Assembly (NCBI GenBank): GCA_013399895.1
Contig: VXBA01002143.1
Location: 1,522,012 to 1,586,011, forward strand
Reading direction: 5' to 3'
DNA: 64,000 nucleotides
Origin: Serilophus lunatus
Lineage: Eukaryota > Chordata > Aves > Passeriformes > Eurylaimidae
Below are positions 13,598 to 23,345 of this stretch, piece by piece. A program made the translations under genes and the position numbers. Position 1 is the first letter of the stretch. The number at the start of each line of letters is the position of its first letter. The notes under the pieces were generated by a model. It saw only the letters and a program-made list of their open reading frames with translations, made no database searches and was not told the origin of the DNA.

Positions 13598-14221
13598 GTA
13601 AGCAGCCTTAACAATATCTCTCCCTTTTGCAGGTAGCACGGGGCATGGGCTTACTGTAATAATAAAAATGAAAATAAATAGGGACGGGGAAAAAAGCTTC
13701 TTTCCGGATTAGCTTCTCAAAAAATTACCGTACCCAAACCAAAGGGAAAAATTTAGCACATACCGTAGAGAAACCTCTAAGCAACTTTCTTCAAGAGCCA
13801 CCCCACAATTAAAATTGCCGGTTTTTGTACAACCGCGCTGCAAATCCTCTCTATTTAGTGTTCTTTCGCATGAACCCCCTCGCTAGAGTGCCAGTTGAAA
13901 GGTGATTTTAAATCTTTCCTATTTATCGTTTTGCCCCACGAGATCACTGATACCGGACCTGCGCACCAGCTAGGTTTTTTTCTTTACCCCTGCCTTGTGG
14001 GCCTGATTAACGCTCCTTATTAGAAATCGAAGAGGAAGCGTTTCCGACGGCCCTGGCAAGAGGCAGCCCTTTCCCAGGGAAGGAAGCGCTCTCCTCTTGC
14101 CTTCCCCAGTCCTGGCCCCCTGCGCACCCCAGGGAGCGCCGAGCCCCGGCCCCCGGCGGAGCCCCGCATCTCGCCTGGGGGGGAAGGCTTAGCTCTCTCC
14201 CTGCCTGGGAAGAATTCTTCC

Positions 14222-14222
<1 letters not shown>

Positions 14223-14300
<78 letters not shown>

Positions 14301-14302
14301 TT
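14223..14302. repeat. (TTA)n trinucleotide microsatellite
   Basis: About 26 near-perfect copies of TTA/ATT in the probable NHLH2 leader intron. On the minus strand it reads as poly-isoleucine in a chance open frame. Long uninterrupted AT-rich triplets are unstable and likely polymorphic. Confidence 0.96.
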
Positions 14303-14444
14303 CTCAACCGGGTCTGAGGCCCGAGTGGGACTTTCCCTGGAAACTTTATGTGGAAATACTTGGCAATCTGAATTCGGGGGAAAGGAGGACGTGATGTTCC
14401 CTCCTCCCTCGGTCTCACTCCCCACCTCACTCGACACCCCAGCC

Positions 14445-14495
14445 GTACACACACATACACAGGCGCACACACACACACGCACATACACACACACA
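14445..14495. repeat. interrupted (CA)n dinucleotide repeat
   Basis: Roughly 50 bp of CA repeats broken by TA and GC steps, about 140 bp after the TTA array. Simple-sequence DNA with no coding meaning. Confidence 0.85.
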
Positions 14496-15460
14496 TTTGT
14501 GTCCAAGGTTATTCACTAGTTGCCTGATGTATTGTTTTATTACATGCCGGCATGTCCACGGACGCGCTTGGATTTGTATTGCTGTCTACATGACAGATGG
14601 TGCTCTGTGAGGCTGCAAGAAGATACGATTCAATTTTCTTTTGAAAGGCACGTTCACATTTATTTATTTATTTACTCCGCCTCCCCCCACCTCCTTTTCG
14701 CGCAGGGAGGGGAGAGGAGGGAAAATTTAAAGGGATGGAAAAGTTCGGCCTCTGCCTTGAGGTTTTCTCAAATCGCACGTTTAGAAAACGGAGACTCTCC
14801 AAACATCCCCGTTTGATCAGTGGCAAATGGCTATTTGCACAATTAGTAGCAGGAAAGAAGAAAAATAAAAAAGGAGTGAAGAGAAAAGAGCAGAGGGGAG
14901 AGCCCATCAGATACATCACAGCCCGTAGAGTTCGATGAAATAAATCTCCCAACCGGCCTTGTTATTTTTAAGGAACGTTTATCTGTGTATTTAAAAGCAT
15001 CACGTCTGCAGCCTGAATCCCATAGAGCGTTACCAAAAGAGAAACCGTTAAGCAGAAATTGGCAGGCCAGAAAAGACAGTATTAAAATTGGGGGAGGCAG
15101 GGGGAAGGGAGGGGAATCGACGTAATATTGAACCACTGGATATTAGCTTGTTTAAAAAAAAAAAATAGAGCTCTCTCATTGCTCTCCGGGCCTGTTCCTA
15201 CGCCTAAGCATGGGCCCGGAATAACGCCAGGGACTATATTCTGCCGAAGCTGCCGTCAAACTTTGGAAAGGGGATGACTAAATTGGGGGGCATCGATTAT
15301 CCCCGATATTGCTCCCATCAGCACTCCCTGAAGGAGCGGCGACCCCAGCGGTGCCGGCATGTCCCTCGTGTCCCTGCCCGTGCCCCTGCCCCGTGCCTTG
15401 CCCCTGTATCCCCGGTGCCGGGGCGCTGACCCGCTGTCTCTGCTTCTCTGTCCCGGGAAG

Positions 15461-15480
15461 GCTCCTCCGCCCCCTCCAAG
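15461..15480 (+). other. NHLH2: 5'UTR portion of the NHLH2 coding exon
   Basis: Twenty bases between the inferred splice acceptor (AG at 15459-15460, preceded by a CT-rich tract) and the first ATG. The bases before the start (CCAAG then ATG) put an A at -3, a favourable Kozak context. Confidence 0.5.
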
Positions 15481-15901
15481 ATGATGCTTAGCCCGGACCA
15501 AGCTGCCGACTCCGACCACCCCTCCTCGGCGCCCTCCGACCCGGAGTCCCTGGGCGGTGCGGACGCCCAGGCTCTCAGCTGCTGCGTCTCCGACCCGGAG
15601 CCCGCCGAGGGCGGTGGCGGCGAGGGCCGGGGCAGCGNAGGGCCGTGTCGGGGGCCGGCCGGGGCTGCACCCGCCGCCGCTCAGCCGGGAGGAGAAGCGC
15701 CGGCGGCGCCGCGCCACGGCCAAGTACCGCTCGGCCCACGCCACGCGTGAGCGGATCCGCGTGGAGGCCTTCAACCTGGCCTTCGCCGAGCTGCGCAAGC
15801 TGCTGCCCACCCTGCCCCCCGACAAGAAGCTCTCCAAGATCGAGATCCTGCGCCTCGCCATCTGCTACATCTCCTATCTCAACCACGTGCTGGACGTGTA
15901 G
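15481..15901 (+). CDS. NHLH2: NHLH2 (HEN2/NSCL2) basic helix-loop-helix transcription factor
   Basis: A neuronal class II bHLH protein that binds E-boxes as a dimer and acts in the nucleus; in mammals it is needed for hypothalamic and neuroendocrine development. The frame opens MMLSPDQAADSDHPSS, the NHLH2 N-terminus (NHLH1 starts differently). A Gly/Pro/Ala-rich linker follows. From 15689 come EEKRRRRRATAKYRSAHAT and the bHLH (basic region ATRERIRVEAFN, helix 1, loop with LPPDKKLSK, helix 2 ending YISYLNHVLDV), then TAG at 15899-15901. KYRS rather than KYRT favours NHLH2 over NHLH1. The N-terminus is in frame 1 and the bHLH in frame 2; they meet at an ambiguous base (N, 15638). Omitting that base joins them into one 139-codon frame, close to the 135 residues of human NHLH2. 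The break is therefore most likely an assembly error, not a pseudogene: the bHLH is intact, and the promoter and 3'UTR look normal. Confidence 0.96.
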
Positions 15902-16629
15902 CGCCCGACGGACGCCCGGAGCCCCGGGACACCCCCACCCCGCCGCCCCGCGTGCGGCCGCGGCGGGCAGCGCCTTCCCCGGGGCGGGCGGAGGGGCGGG
16001 GGGGTTCCGCTGCCTGCCCTCCTTCCCCGAGGGGGCTCCCGCCCGGCCGGAGCCCGCTTTTCGAAGAGAAGTGTAAAACCGGATTGTTTCTTCAGGCTGT
16101 CAAGTGCCCCTTTATATATATCCAAAAACATCTACTTGTGACCTTAAACGTGTGACCCATGGGTGCAGTTAAAAATAACTATTTTTTATTTATGGTAGAA
16201 GGAGTTGACAATTTATTTTTTTCAAGATTTATTTATTTTTCAGAGTGGTGGCAATTTTACTTTGGATACTTCGTGCCAATTGGTTTCTATAGTCGGGTGT
16301 TTACACTTTCTCCTGTGAAATATTATGTTTGAGTTTACGAGTGTTTGTTGGGATCAATACAGTGGTAATTTTCTTTTTAATTTATTTTTTTCCTCCAATT
16401 ATATTGCACTTGTGTACCACAAACCTCCCCTTCCTCCCTGTTTATAAGTATATTTTATATATATCAAGGCATTTGTTCTTGATCTTTTTCCTTTCTTTTC
16501 TTGTGTGGGATCGACAACCACTAGCACTTAACTAGGAGAGTTTTTTTAAAAATTTGTTGTTATTCTGATCTATAGTTCTGTCTGAAAAGTACTTTGCAAA
16601 TCGTTTATAAGGGAAGTAGTTTCTTTGTG

Positions 16630-16630
16630 G

Positions 16631-16662
<32 letters not shown>

Positions 16663-16708
16663 ATACATGCATGTGTGTGGGAGTGAGCGTGGGTGTGTAT
16701 GTGTGTGG
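16630..16708. repeat. (TG)n-rich microsatellite in the NHLH2 3'UTR
   Basis: A core of about 12 TG units (16638-16662) with flanking imperfect GTGTATGTG sequence. It would be transcribed in the 3'UTR. Long UG runs in mRNA can bind CELF/TDP-43-type proteins (family knowledge), but nothing here shows such use. Confidence 0.9.
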
Positions 16709-17050
16709 TATATTTTTAGGAAAGGACATTTTTTCCTAAAAAAAAAAAAGAAAAAATAGAAAGAAAAGTGAATCCAGGACTGCTTTCCTTTGTGACAACC
16801 AAAAAAAAATCTATAACCTGAAAATGTTTCATGTTCTTTGCTGTGAATCTCTTAAAACAAGAAACGCATTCTAGGGACAAAAAAGAAAAAAACACATCTG
16901 CTATCCAAAGATTTTAGTCTTTTTCAGGGTTTTTTTGTGTGTCTCTGTTGCTTTATATAATGCAATATTTTGTAGTGAAAATAGATAAATCTGGTTTCTA
17001 TCTGATGCGTTTTTCATATCTCTCATGAATGGTGAGCTGTTTTGCATATA

Positions 17051-17069
17051 AATAAAAGTATCAAATAAA
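17051..17069 (+). terminator. NHLH2: tandem AATAAA polyadenylation signals of NHLH2
   Basis: Two canonical AATAAA hexamers at 17051-17056 and 17064-17069, about 1.15 kb after the stop codon. A T/GT-rich downstream element lies at about 17072-17115. This is the expected arrangement for the transcript 3' end. Confidence 0.8.
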
Positions 17070-17089
17070 AGCTGTTTTTTCCTAATTAT

Positions 17090-20000
17090 TTTTCCCTGTT
17101 GGTCTTTCTGTAAGACAGAGATGTGGTGCCCTTATGAATAAGGATTGGCACAGGCTTCTCAAGTCGTGGGAGGGGAAGCTTCAACAGGTTATCTGGCTCT
17201 TCCTGGGGAGACTCGACTGCAGTCCCTCCCCTCCGTGCTCCAGCCGCTCTCAGCCGCCTGCTCTGCCCCTGTGCAGAGGAGACACAGGACCCTTGCTGTC
17301 ACTTTCTCCCAGCCATGTCACAGCTGGCATCTGGTCATACATTTCAAAGTTCAGGCTGTACAATCCAATCTGATGCTTGCAAGCACCTGCTTTGTCACTT
17401 TGCTCTTTGATATGTCTGGCTCTGCCACCCAAATGTACGTGGTTCATCCTGCCTGAGTGCACTGGATTTTCTTTCTGTTGTTTAAAATCAGCTTTGAACA
17501 ATCTCTGGACAGGACCAATTCTACTGAAACCGAGAAAAAAATCTTGGTCCCTCTCCCTACTTTAGAAAACCTGAACTGTACTCTTTTATATAAGGCTTCA
17601 TTTCTAAATCTTGTATTTTGAAACATGGAACAGACACAGACTCAGTGACAAACAGGTTATTACCTGAGTAATTTGAGACTTCTATGCCTCACTTATTAAA
17701 TCCTTTTCTTTTTTACCACAAGGGGTTAATTTTACCTATAATTTGAATGCTGCCATTGACTCTGGTGGCTGTAGTCATCTATTGTTACTTGCAGGAGAGA
17801 CAAAACCCTGCCCCCAAATCCCATTTTTATGGCTGACACTTTGAACAGAGGTTTAATTAAGTGTGGTCTTGACCAGCTGAAAACCTCCATGCAGAAAATC
17901 TGTCAGAGAGGCTGCTACTTCCACTTTCTACCAATGCACCCTTGCCACATCCCAAGGGAGCACACAGTGGTTTGGTAGTTCAATGCACAGCTTTCAAATC
18001 CCACATCTTTCATGGCTGAAATAACTCCACCAACTTTGGAGCTGGTTTCCTTTGGAACAGTTTTGTTTCTAAGGTTCAATATCCGGGCATGGTGTTGAGT
18101 TTGATGGCAATTGCCTAAGCAGCATTATACATCCTGACATGCAGAGAGACTTCATGCCACCAGTATTTTGGAAGAACTTAGTTAATAAAAAGATAACCTG
18201 TTACTTCTTTCTCAACAGTTGGGAATGCATGTTTTAGGGTTTAGAGTGCTCTGCAATACCTGACTGCAAAGTATGGTGGCTGCAGTTACTGGCAGTTGAT
18301 TCAAGCGCACTGATTGTGGGATAAGTGGTTGTGAACCCTGGATCCTCCCGGTCTCACTTCCCCCTCTGGGGGTCTTGCACACTTGTCAGAGGCACAGGCT
18401 GAGAAATGCTCAAGCCAGGTCCATGCAGTGAAGATGCCGTGGATCAAGCAATGGTTGCCAGCCCAGAGTCTCAAGTTCCCAGACATTAGATCATATGCCC
18501 AAGTGGGAAGCCAACAAGACCCCAGTGTTGTGAGCACAGAACACAGCATGGAGATGTGTGGGAACAGCTCAGGTTTGGAAGTAAGAAGATCTTGTGGGTC
18601 ATTCCTACCACCCTCTGAGACAAAAGATAGCCTGCTTGCACTGAGAAAGGCTTTGCTTTTGGTGGCATCCACAGCATCAAGTCTTAGTTTTAACCTGTAG
18701 AATGGTCACAGCGCTTGACCTAAGATGTGTCCCTTTCTTCCCAAGGTTTACATGATGGAAGAAACTTATCCCTAAAAGTCCTGTCTCACTTCCACACACT
18801 CACTGCAGTGTTTAAACCCTTTCACCACCATAACATCATCCCAATCACTTCTATTTTTCCTGCTGGAACCAAGATGGAAACTCATTCTCATCTAGCACTT
18901 GATGAGTGTTGAAAGCAGAATGTAAGTTTTGCTCTTCCACCCCTTGTTTTATTCTTGAGAAAGAGCTGAGTAGTATGTAAAAGCTACAAGGCCAATGCAG
19001 TAAAAAAGCTACATGGGTAAGTGCTCAAAAGTCTGAATTTATGAAGAATGGGCAAAAAACTTTAATTCCAACCTCACTGCAAGTCTGGGTTAGATAGCAA
19101 CAGATTTTAATTATATAATCAAAGTTACTGTGCCTATGTCTATGGTTCCCTCAGCAATAAAGGAATGAATGACAATACTGTAGGAGGAACAGGGTGGAAC
19201 TGCTCAATGGAAGTTTATATCATGCACTGACAATCCAACAATTGGCAGTTAATTGATAGTTAATATTTCCTGGGTTTTTAACTACACTCAGATACCTTTC
19301 TTTCACCGCTGAAAAAGAGCTTATCCTACAAACCATGAAAGAAAGTGCACTCAAAGACAGAGAAGGCAGAGCACTACCTCTGGACCTTTAGCTGAGTCTA
19401 TTAAAGGGATTTTAGGCCTCACTCAATCCAGTACACTAGACTGAATGGAAACTCCAACATTCACAGAGACCAAGTACTTCCAGTGTAGAGATCTAGAATA
19501 TCCCCGTACAAGGGATATCCAGTCTACCCTTAACATAAAGTGATAACATCTATTGAGACACATTTTCAGACCTATATGGACTCTCAATGGGGTGCAATAC
19601 ACATTCCCATCAATATTATTAGGGCATCTAATGCATTCTTCTGAACCCTAGAAACAGATCCTGACCCTGATACAGCAAACAAGGATGGACAGCAAGCCAA
19701 AAGTAAGTCTACAAATTAATATACTGATTTCCTTAGGGCTGTACAGCTAAGGGGGAATTGTATCTGAGCATCATACGCTTTCCTAAGACATTAGAAGATA
19801 AAGAACACAAAATATTCCATAATATGGATTTGCCTTTATGCTATTATTATAATATGTACATAAACAAAGAAGACTTTCTAGCTACAGACCATCACTTATC
19901 AGCAAAGCACATTGAACCTGTGCATTCAGGATCTCACTACTCCCCAGCCACAAAGTAGTGTCTTATTGCTTGTGTTAAAAAGTGTGTGAGCTAGGTAGTA

Positions 20001-22206
20001 TATTACCACCGATACTCGGAGCAGAGAAGTTCTTAGGGTCTTGGATGTGATTTGATATATTTGCTGTATTTCTAGCAAAAAGTATGTGTGTGTGTTTGAG
20101 AGGGAGGTGGGAGGGTGGGGAGCTGAAGAGGATAGGATATGGATTTGAAACTCCACAAAGAAATGGATCTTTTCCATTATATAGCCATGGAGTAATACCA
20201 ACGACATTCTATCTATCTATTCACATATCTAGCCATCTAGCCATCCTGTAACCCAATTAACCTAGTTCTTTTAGGGTGAATAAATGTGTTGTGATATCAG
20301 CCGTTATTTTTCAGTACTCTCAGTTTATTCTCCAGGGTGGGACAGATCAATAACCACAATAGCAACAGACCCAAAAGGAAAAAGCAATCTCCTGGTGCTT
20401 CTTATTTATTTCTTCAGAGCTGATTTTGTTTTTTCTGCCTCTTCCCCTGGTGACGGATTTTGCCTTTCCTGCCCAGAATGGCCATGTTGTTTTATCCTCG
20501 GGTCTATTTGCATGTGAGCTTCAGATTCATCTTTGGCTCCTTGCACGGTTTGGGATGAGACCCTCCTGTCCCCAGAGAGGGGGGCAGGTGTTGCTCCAGT
20601 CGAGCGAATGGAACCAAATTACAGGACCGTCTGTCGCCTCCTCTGGGAGCCGGCAGAGGGAGGAGAAGAAGGGGAGGGGAGTGGGATGCCGTATGACAGA
20701 AAAGAAAAGCAGAACATCATACTGATGCCGATAAGAGCTTGAAAACATGAGTAGCCCCAGCCTACAGCCCCACCCAAACCAGGCAGCAGACACCTGAAAG
20801 AGAAATGTCAGGAGCAGAGACAGAAATAAATTGAGTCACAAGCTGGAAGAACTCAGGCTTAAAATGAAAGAGAGCTCAGATCCCGTCCACTTTCAGACTC
20901 ACCAGCACAGGCACAAAGTCATGCCAGTTAATGCTGCTTTTTTTTCACCTTACTGCTGTGCTCTTTGATGCCACCTCCTCTGTCCTTTCAGAGCAGGCTC
21001 CTCTGCACACCGCTTCTCTCCACCAAGTGCTCACAGCCCAGCTCTGTCAGCAGCTCCTGCTCCCCTCCTTCCAGCTGCTCCTTCTGGCCTCCCAACAGCC
21101 AACCTGCCCTTCAAGGTCCCTGAGAGTGGCACAGCTGCACAGAAGTCCTGCTCCTCTGCCACCACCAGCAGTCCATGCCCTGTAGTGCAGCGGGTCCTTG
21201 CTCCCACAGGGAGCTGCTTGGTGCTCCAGCTCTGGGGCAGAGTGACAGGGCTGGTGTCTCACTTCTAATCTCTGCAGACATCTACACAATCGACCTGAAA
21301 GCAGGAGATGCCACAGAAGCTGCACTTCTCACAGCCATTCATCTGGTTAAGGCATTCTTAGCAAATTAATATATGACCCCCGTCCATCATCATCACCACT
21401 CCCCCACCTTGGTTTTGATGCTTTTTCCTCACAAAATTTCCTACACACAAGCATGTGCTCACACACACACACATACACACACACTGGTCTGTGCAATGAT
21501 AGCTCTTAGAGTGGTAGAGTCACTTGGAAAGCAACAGGTGAGAGTTGTTCTGCTGTTCCTCACTGAAATGTACAGATCAAAGAAGAAAAGGCTTCTCTGT
21601 GGAGAGTTCAGAGAAGATCTGGGAGAAGGGATGAAAAAACTGTGTCATTAGAAGTGCTTAAATCAAAGCAAAAGCAGTGTGCAATGAAAGAGAGAAAGGC
21701 AGAAGCCAGGTCACGTAGGTGGAGGGTCCGCATCAGTTAGACTGGGCATAACATGAAGGATTTTGCATGAGGGTGGTGAGGTGTACAAGTGAACTTGAGG
21801 CATGCACAGATGGAGCAAGGAGGAAAGAAAAGGTCTGAAAAGGGAGGCAGTAAACATGGGAAAAGATGGCATCGGGAAGTGTGAGGGGGGAGGAGGAGGA
21901 TATGAGTGACTGCGTAGAACTGTTGGTATGGGTGGAAGAGGAGAATGTACTGTGGTAAGTCAGAAGCAGCAGCTCACATGGGGGTTAGAAGCAAGTTCAG
22001 TCCAGGAACAGACAGGCACCAGGAAGGAGAGGAACTGGAAGGAGTCATTAACTAGACATTCAAAACTACTCAGGAAAGATCACCACAACTTTAATCATGA
22101 CCGGAGGGATGGACTAGCAGAGTAAGAATTTTTCAAGGACCAAAAGATAAGGCGTTCATCACATAACATCTATCCTCCAGAGAAATCCTGTCTTCTTGCT
22201 CAAAAC
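17090..22206. other. spacer 3' of NHLH2, no gene recognised
   Basis: About 5 kb without a recognisable gene or CR1 copy. Open frames are short and mutually overlapping. A CA repeat lies at about 21458-21484. From about 21660 to 22130 the + strand is strongly purine-biased, leading into the GGAA array. Confidence 0.55.
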
Positions 22207-22377
22207 GGAAGGAAGGAAGGAAGGAAGGAAGGAAGGAAGGAAGGAAGGAAGGAAGGAAGGAAGGAAGGAAGGAAGGAAGGAAGGAAGGAAGGAAGGAAGG
22301 AAGGAAGGAAGGAAGGAAGGAAGGAAGGAAGGAAGGAAGGAAGGAAGGAAGGAAGGAAGGAAGGAAGGAAGGAAGGG
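22207..22377. repeat. (GGAA)n tetranucleotide microsatellite
   Basis: About 42 essentially perfect GGAA units giving about 170 bp of pure polypurine on the + strand. The chance open frames across it read as EGRK (plus) or LPSF (minus) repeats. The perfection implies recent expansion and high mutability. Confidence 0.98.
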
Positions 22378-22559
22378 CAGAGCAGGAGGCAGCAGAATTT
22401 GACTGTGTGCAGTCACAACATTCAAAGACAACTGTTTCTCATGTCTCAGACTCAATATTCCCAACATCAAGGGTCTTCTGACTATTTAAGCAATTTCAAG
22501 ATTTAGGGCAGGCTTCAAGACTATCCCAGAAATGATCCCTATATTTGACTTTTGTTATT

Positions 22560-23345
22560 CGAGATAATAAAGACAAGGGCTGACCATGAAAAATTGCAGA
22601 AGGATTGCATGAGACTGATAAATTGCACAAGAAATTCAATCTAAGTAAAGTGATAAGGTGATGCATGCAGGGAAGAACATTTCTAACTTCACTGATAACT
22701 GATAGGTCCTGAGCCAACTGTAGAAGCAAGATCTTGTAGTTATATATTGCTTCATGATAACATCAGCTTGGTTCTTTGTGTCAAGGAAAAAGAAATGCAA
22801 GGTATTATTAACAATGTTGAGAGAACAGAATAGGTAGAAAGCAAGTCAGAGAGCATCATTACGTGATTGCATAAAAAAAAGGTATTCTGTATCCTGAATT
22901 GCATATGCAGCTCTGGTTCTCCAGTCTCAGTAAGAATACAGTGAAAGTCCAAGAGCATCTGAGAATGGCAGCAGGGGTAACCCAAACCATGGATTAGCTT
23001 CTATACAGCAGGTGACTAAGTGAAAAGGACAGAGGCAGCAGTGATTTTACAGAAAGCCATCATATCCAAGTTAAGAAAGAGATGGTGGAAAGGGATAAGT
23101 TTTTCTCTGTCTCTTCCAATATAATTTCATACCAGGAGGCATCAAATGAAGCTGTTGGATGCCAGGTTCAAAACAAACAAAAGGAGGTGTCTCGTCACAC
23201 CATGTGCAGTAAACTGTGGAGCTCCTTCCTTGGATGTTGTGAAAGCAGAAATGTTATACATGTTCAAGGACAGAAGGTCATAGAAGAGAAATGTGCTGAG
23301 GATTTTTAAATGTGTAGAAGTTGCTTCCAGCTTAGGCTCTCCTCA
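22560..23345 (+). mobile_element. ancient, decayed CR1 LINE (ORF2 end and 3' region)
   Basis: The phrases follow the order of the end of CR1 ORF2 and its 3' region: CAATCTAAGTAAAGTG then GTGATGCATGCAGGGAAGAA; a run corresponding to the repeated Lys/Asn-rich segment (CAATGTTGAGAGAACAGAATAG); GCAGCTCTGGTTCTCCAGTC; then GTGGAGCTCCTTCCTTGGAT, GTTCAAGGACAGAAGG and a trace of the AACCATAAATGGCTGA segment. Similarity is low and interrupted by indels, and no reading frame survives, so it is older than the CR1 copies further right. Assigned from recall of CR1 consensus phrasing; boundaries are approximate. Confidence 0.6.

Larger units (their letters stand above)
13598..15460 (+). other. NHLH2: NHLH2 5'UTR intron
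   Basis: An intron of about 1.86 kb bounded by GTAAGC at 13598 and a pyrimidine-rich tract ending in GGGAAG at 15460. It holds a long (TTA)n array (14223-14302), a CA-rich stretch (about 14445-14495) and otherwise fairly GC-balanced unique sequence that keeps scattered CpGs (around 14940-15060), so regulatory elements inside it are possible. No coding sequence is recognised. Confidence 0.45.
15902..17085 (+). other. NHLH2: NHLH2 3'UTR
   Basis: After the stop codon a GC-rich stretch of about 150 bp gives way to AT-rich sequence. It holds several ATTTA-type AU-rich motifs (TATTTATGG near 16187 and TTTATTTATTTTT near 16230), typical of unstable developmental mRNAs. A TG-rich microsatellite lies inside (16630-16708). 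It ends with two overlapping poly(A) signals. The cleavage site is inferred at about 17085, upstream of a GT/T-rich element (CTGTTGGTCTTTCTGT). Confidence 0.7.

Noticed and set aside
15256..15861. 201-codon open frame antisense to NHLH2
   Set aside because: It is the GC-driven shadow of the NHLH2 coding strand; the composition (Arg/Gly/Ala-rich) and lack of any domain fit an antisense artefact.
15481..15901. NHLH2 as a processed pseudogene because of the frame break
   Set aside because: The break coincides with an ambiguous base, the bHLH is intact, and CpG promoter, splice sites, 3'UTR and poly(A) signals are all in place at the syntenic position.
22196..22470. EGRK- or LPSF-repeat proteins
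   Set aside because: Pure translation of the GGAA microsatellite in different frames.
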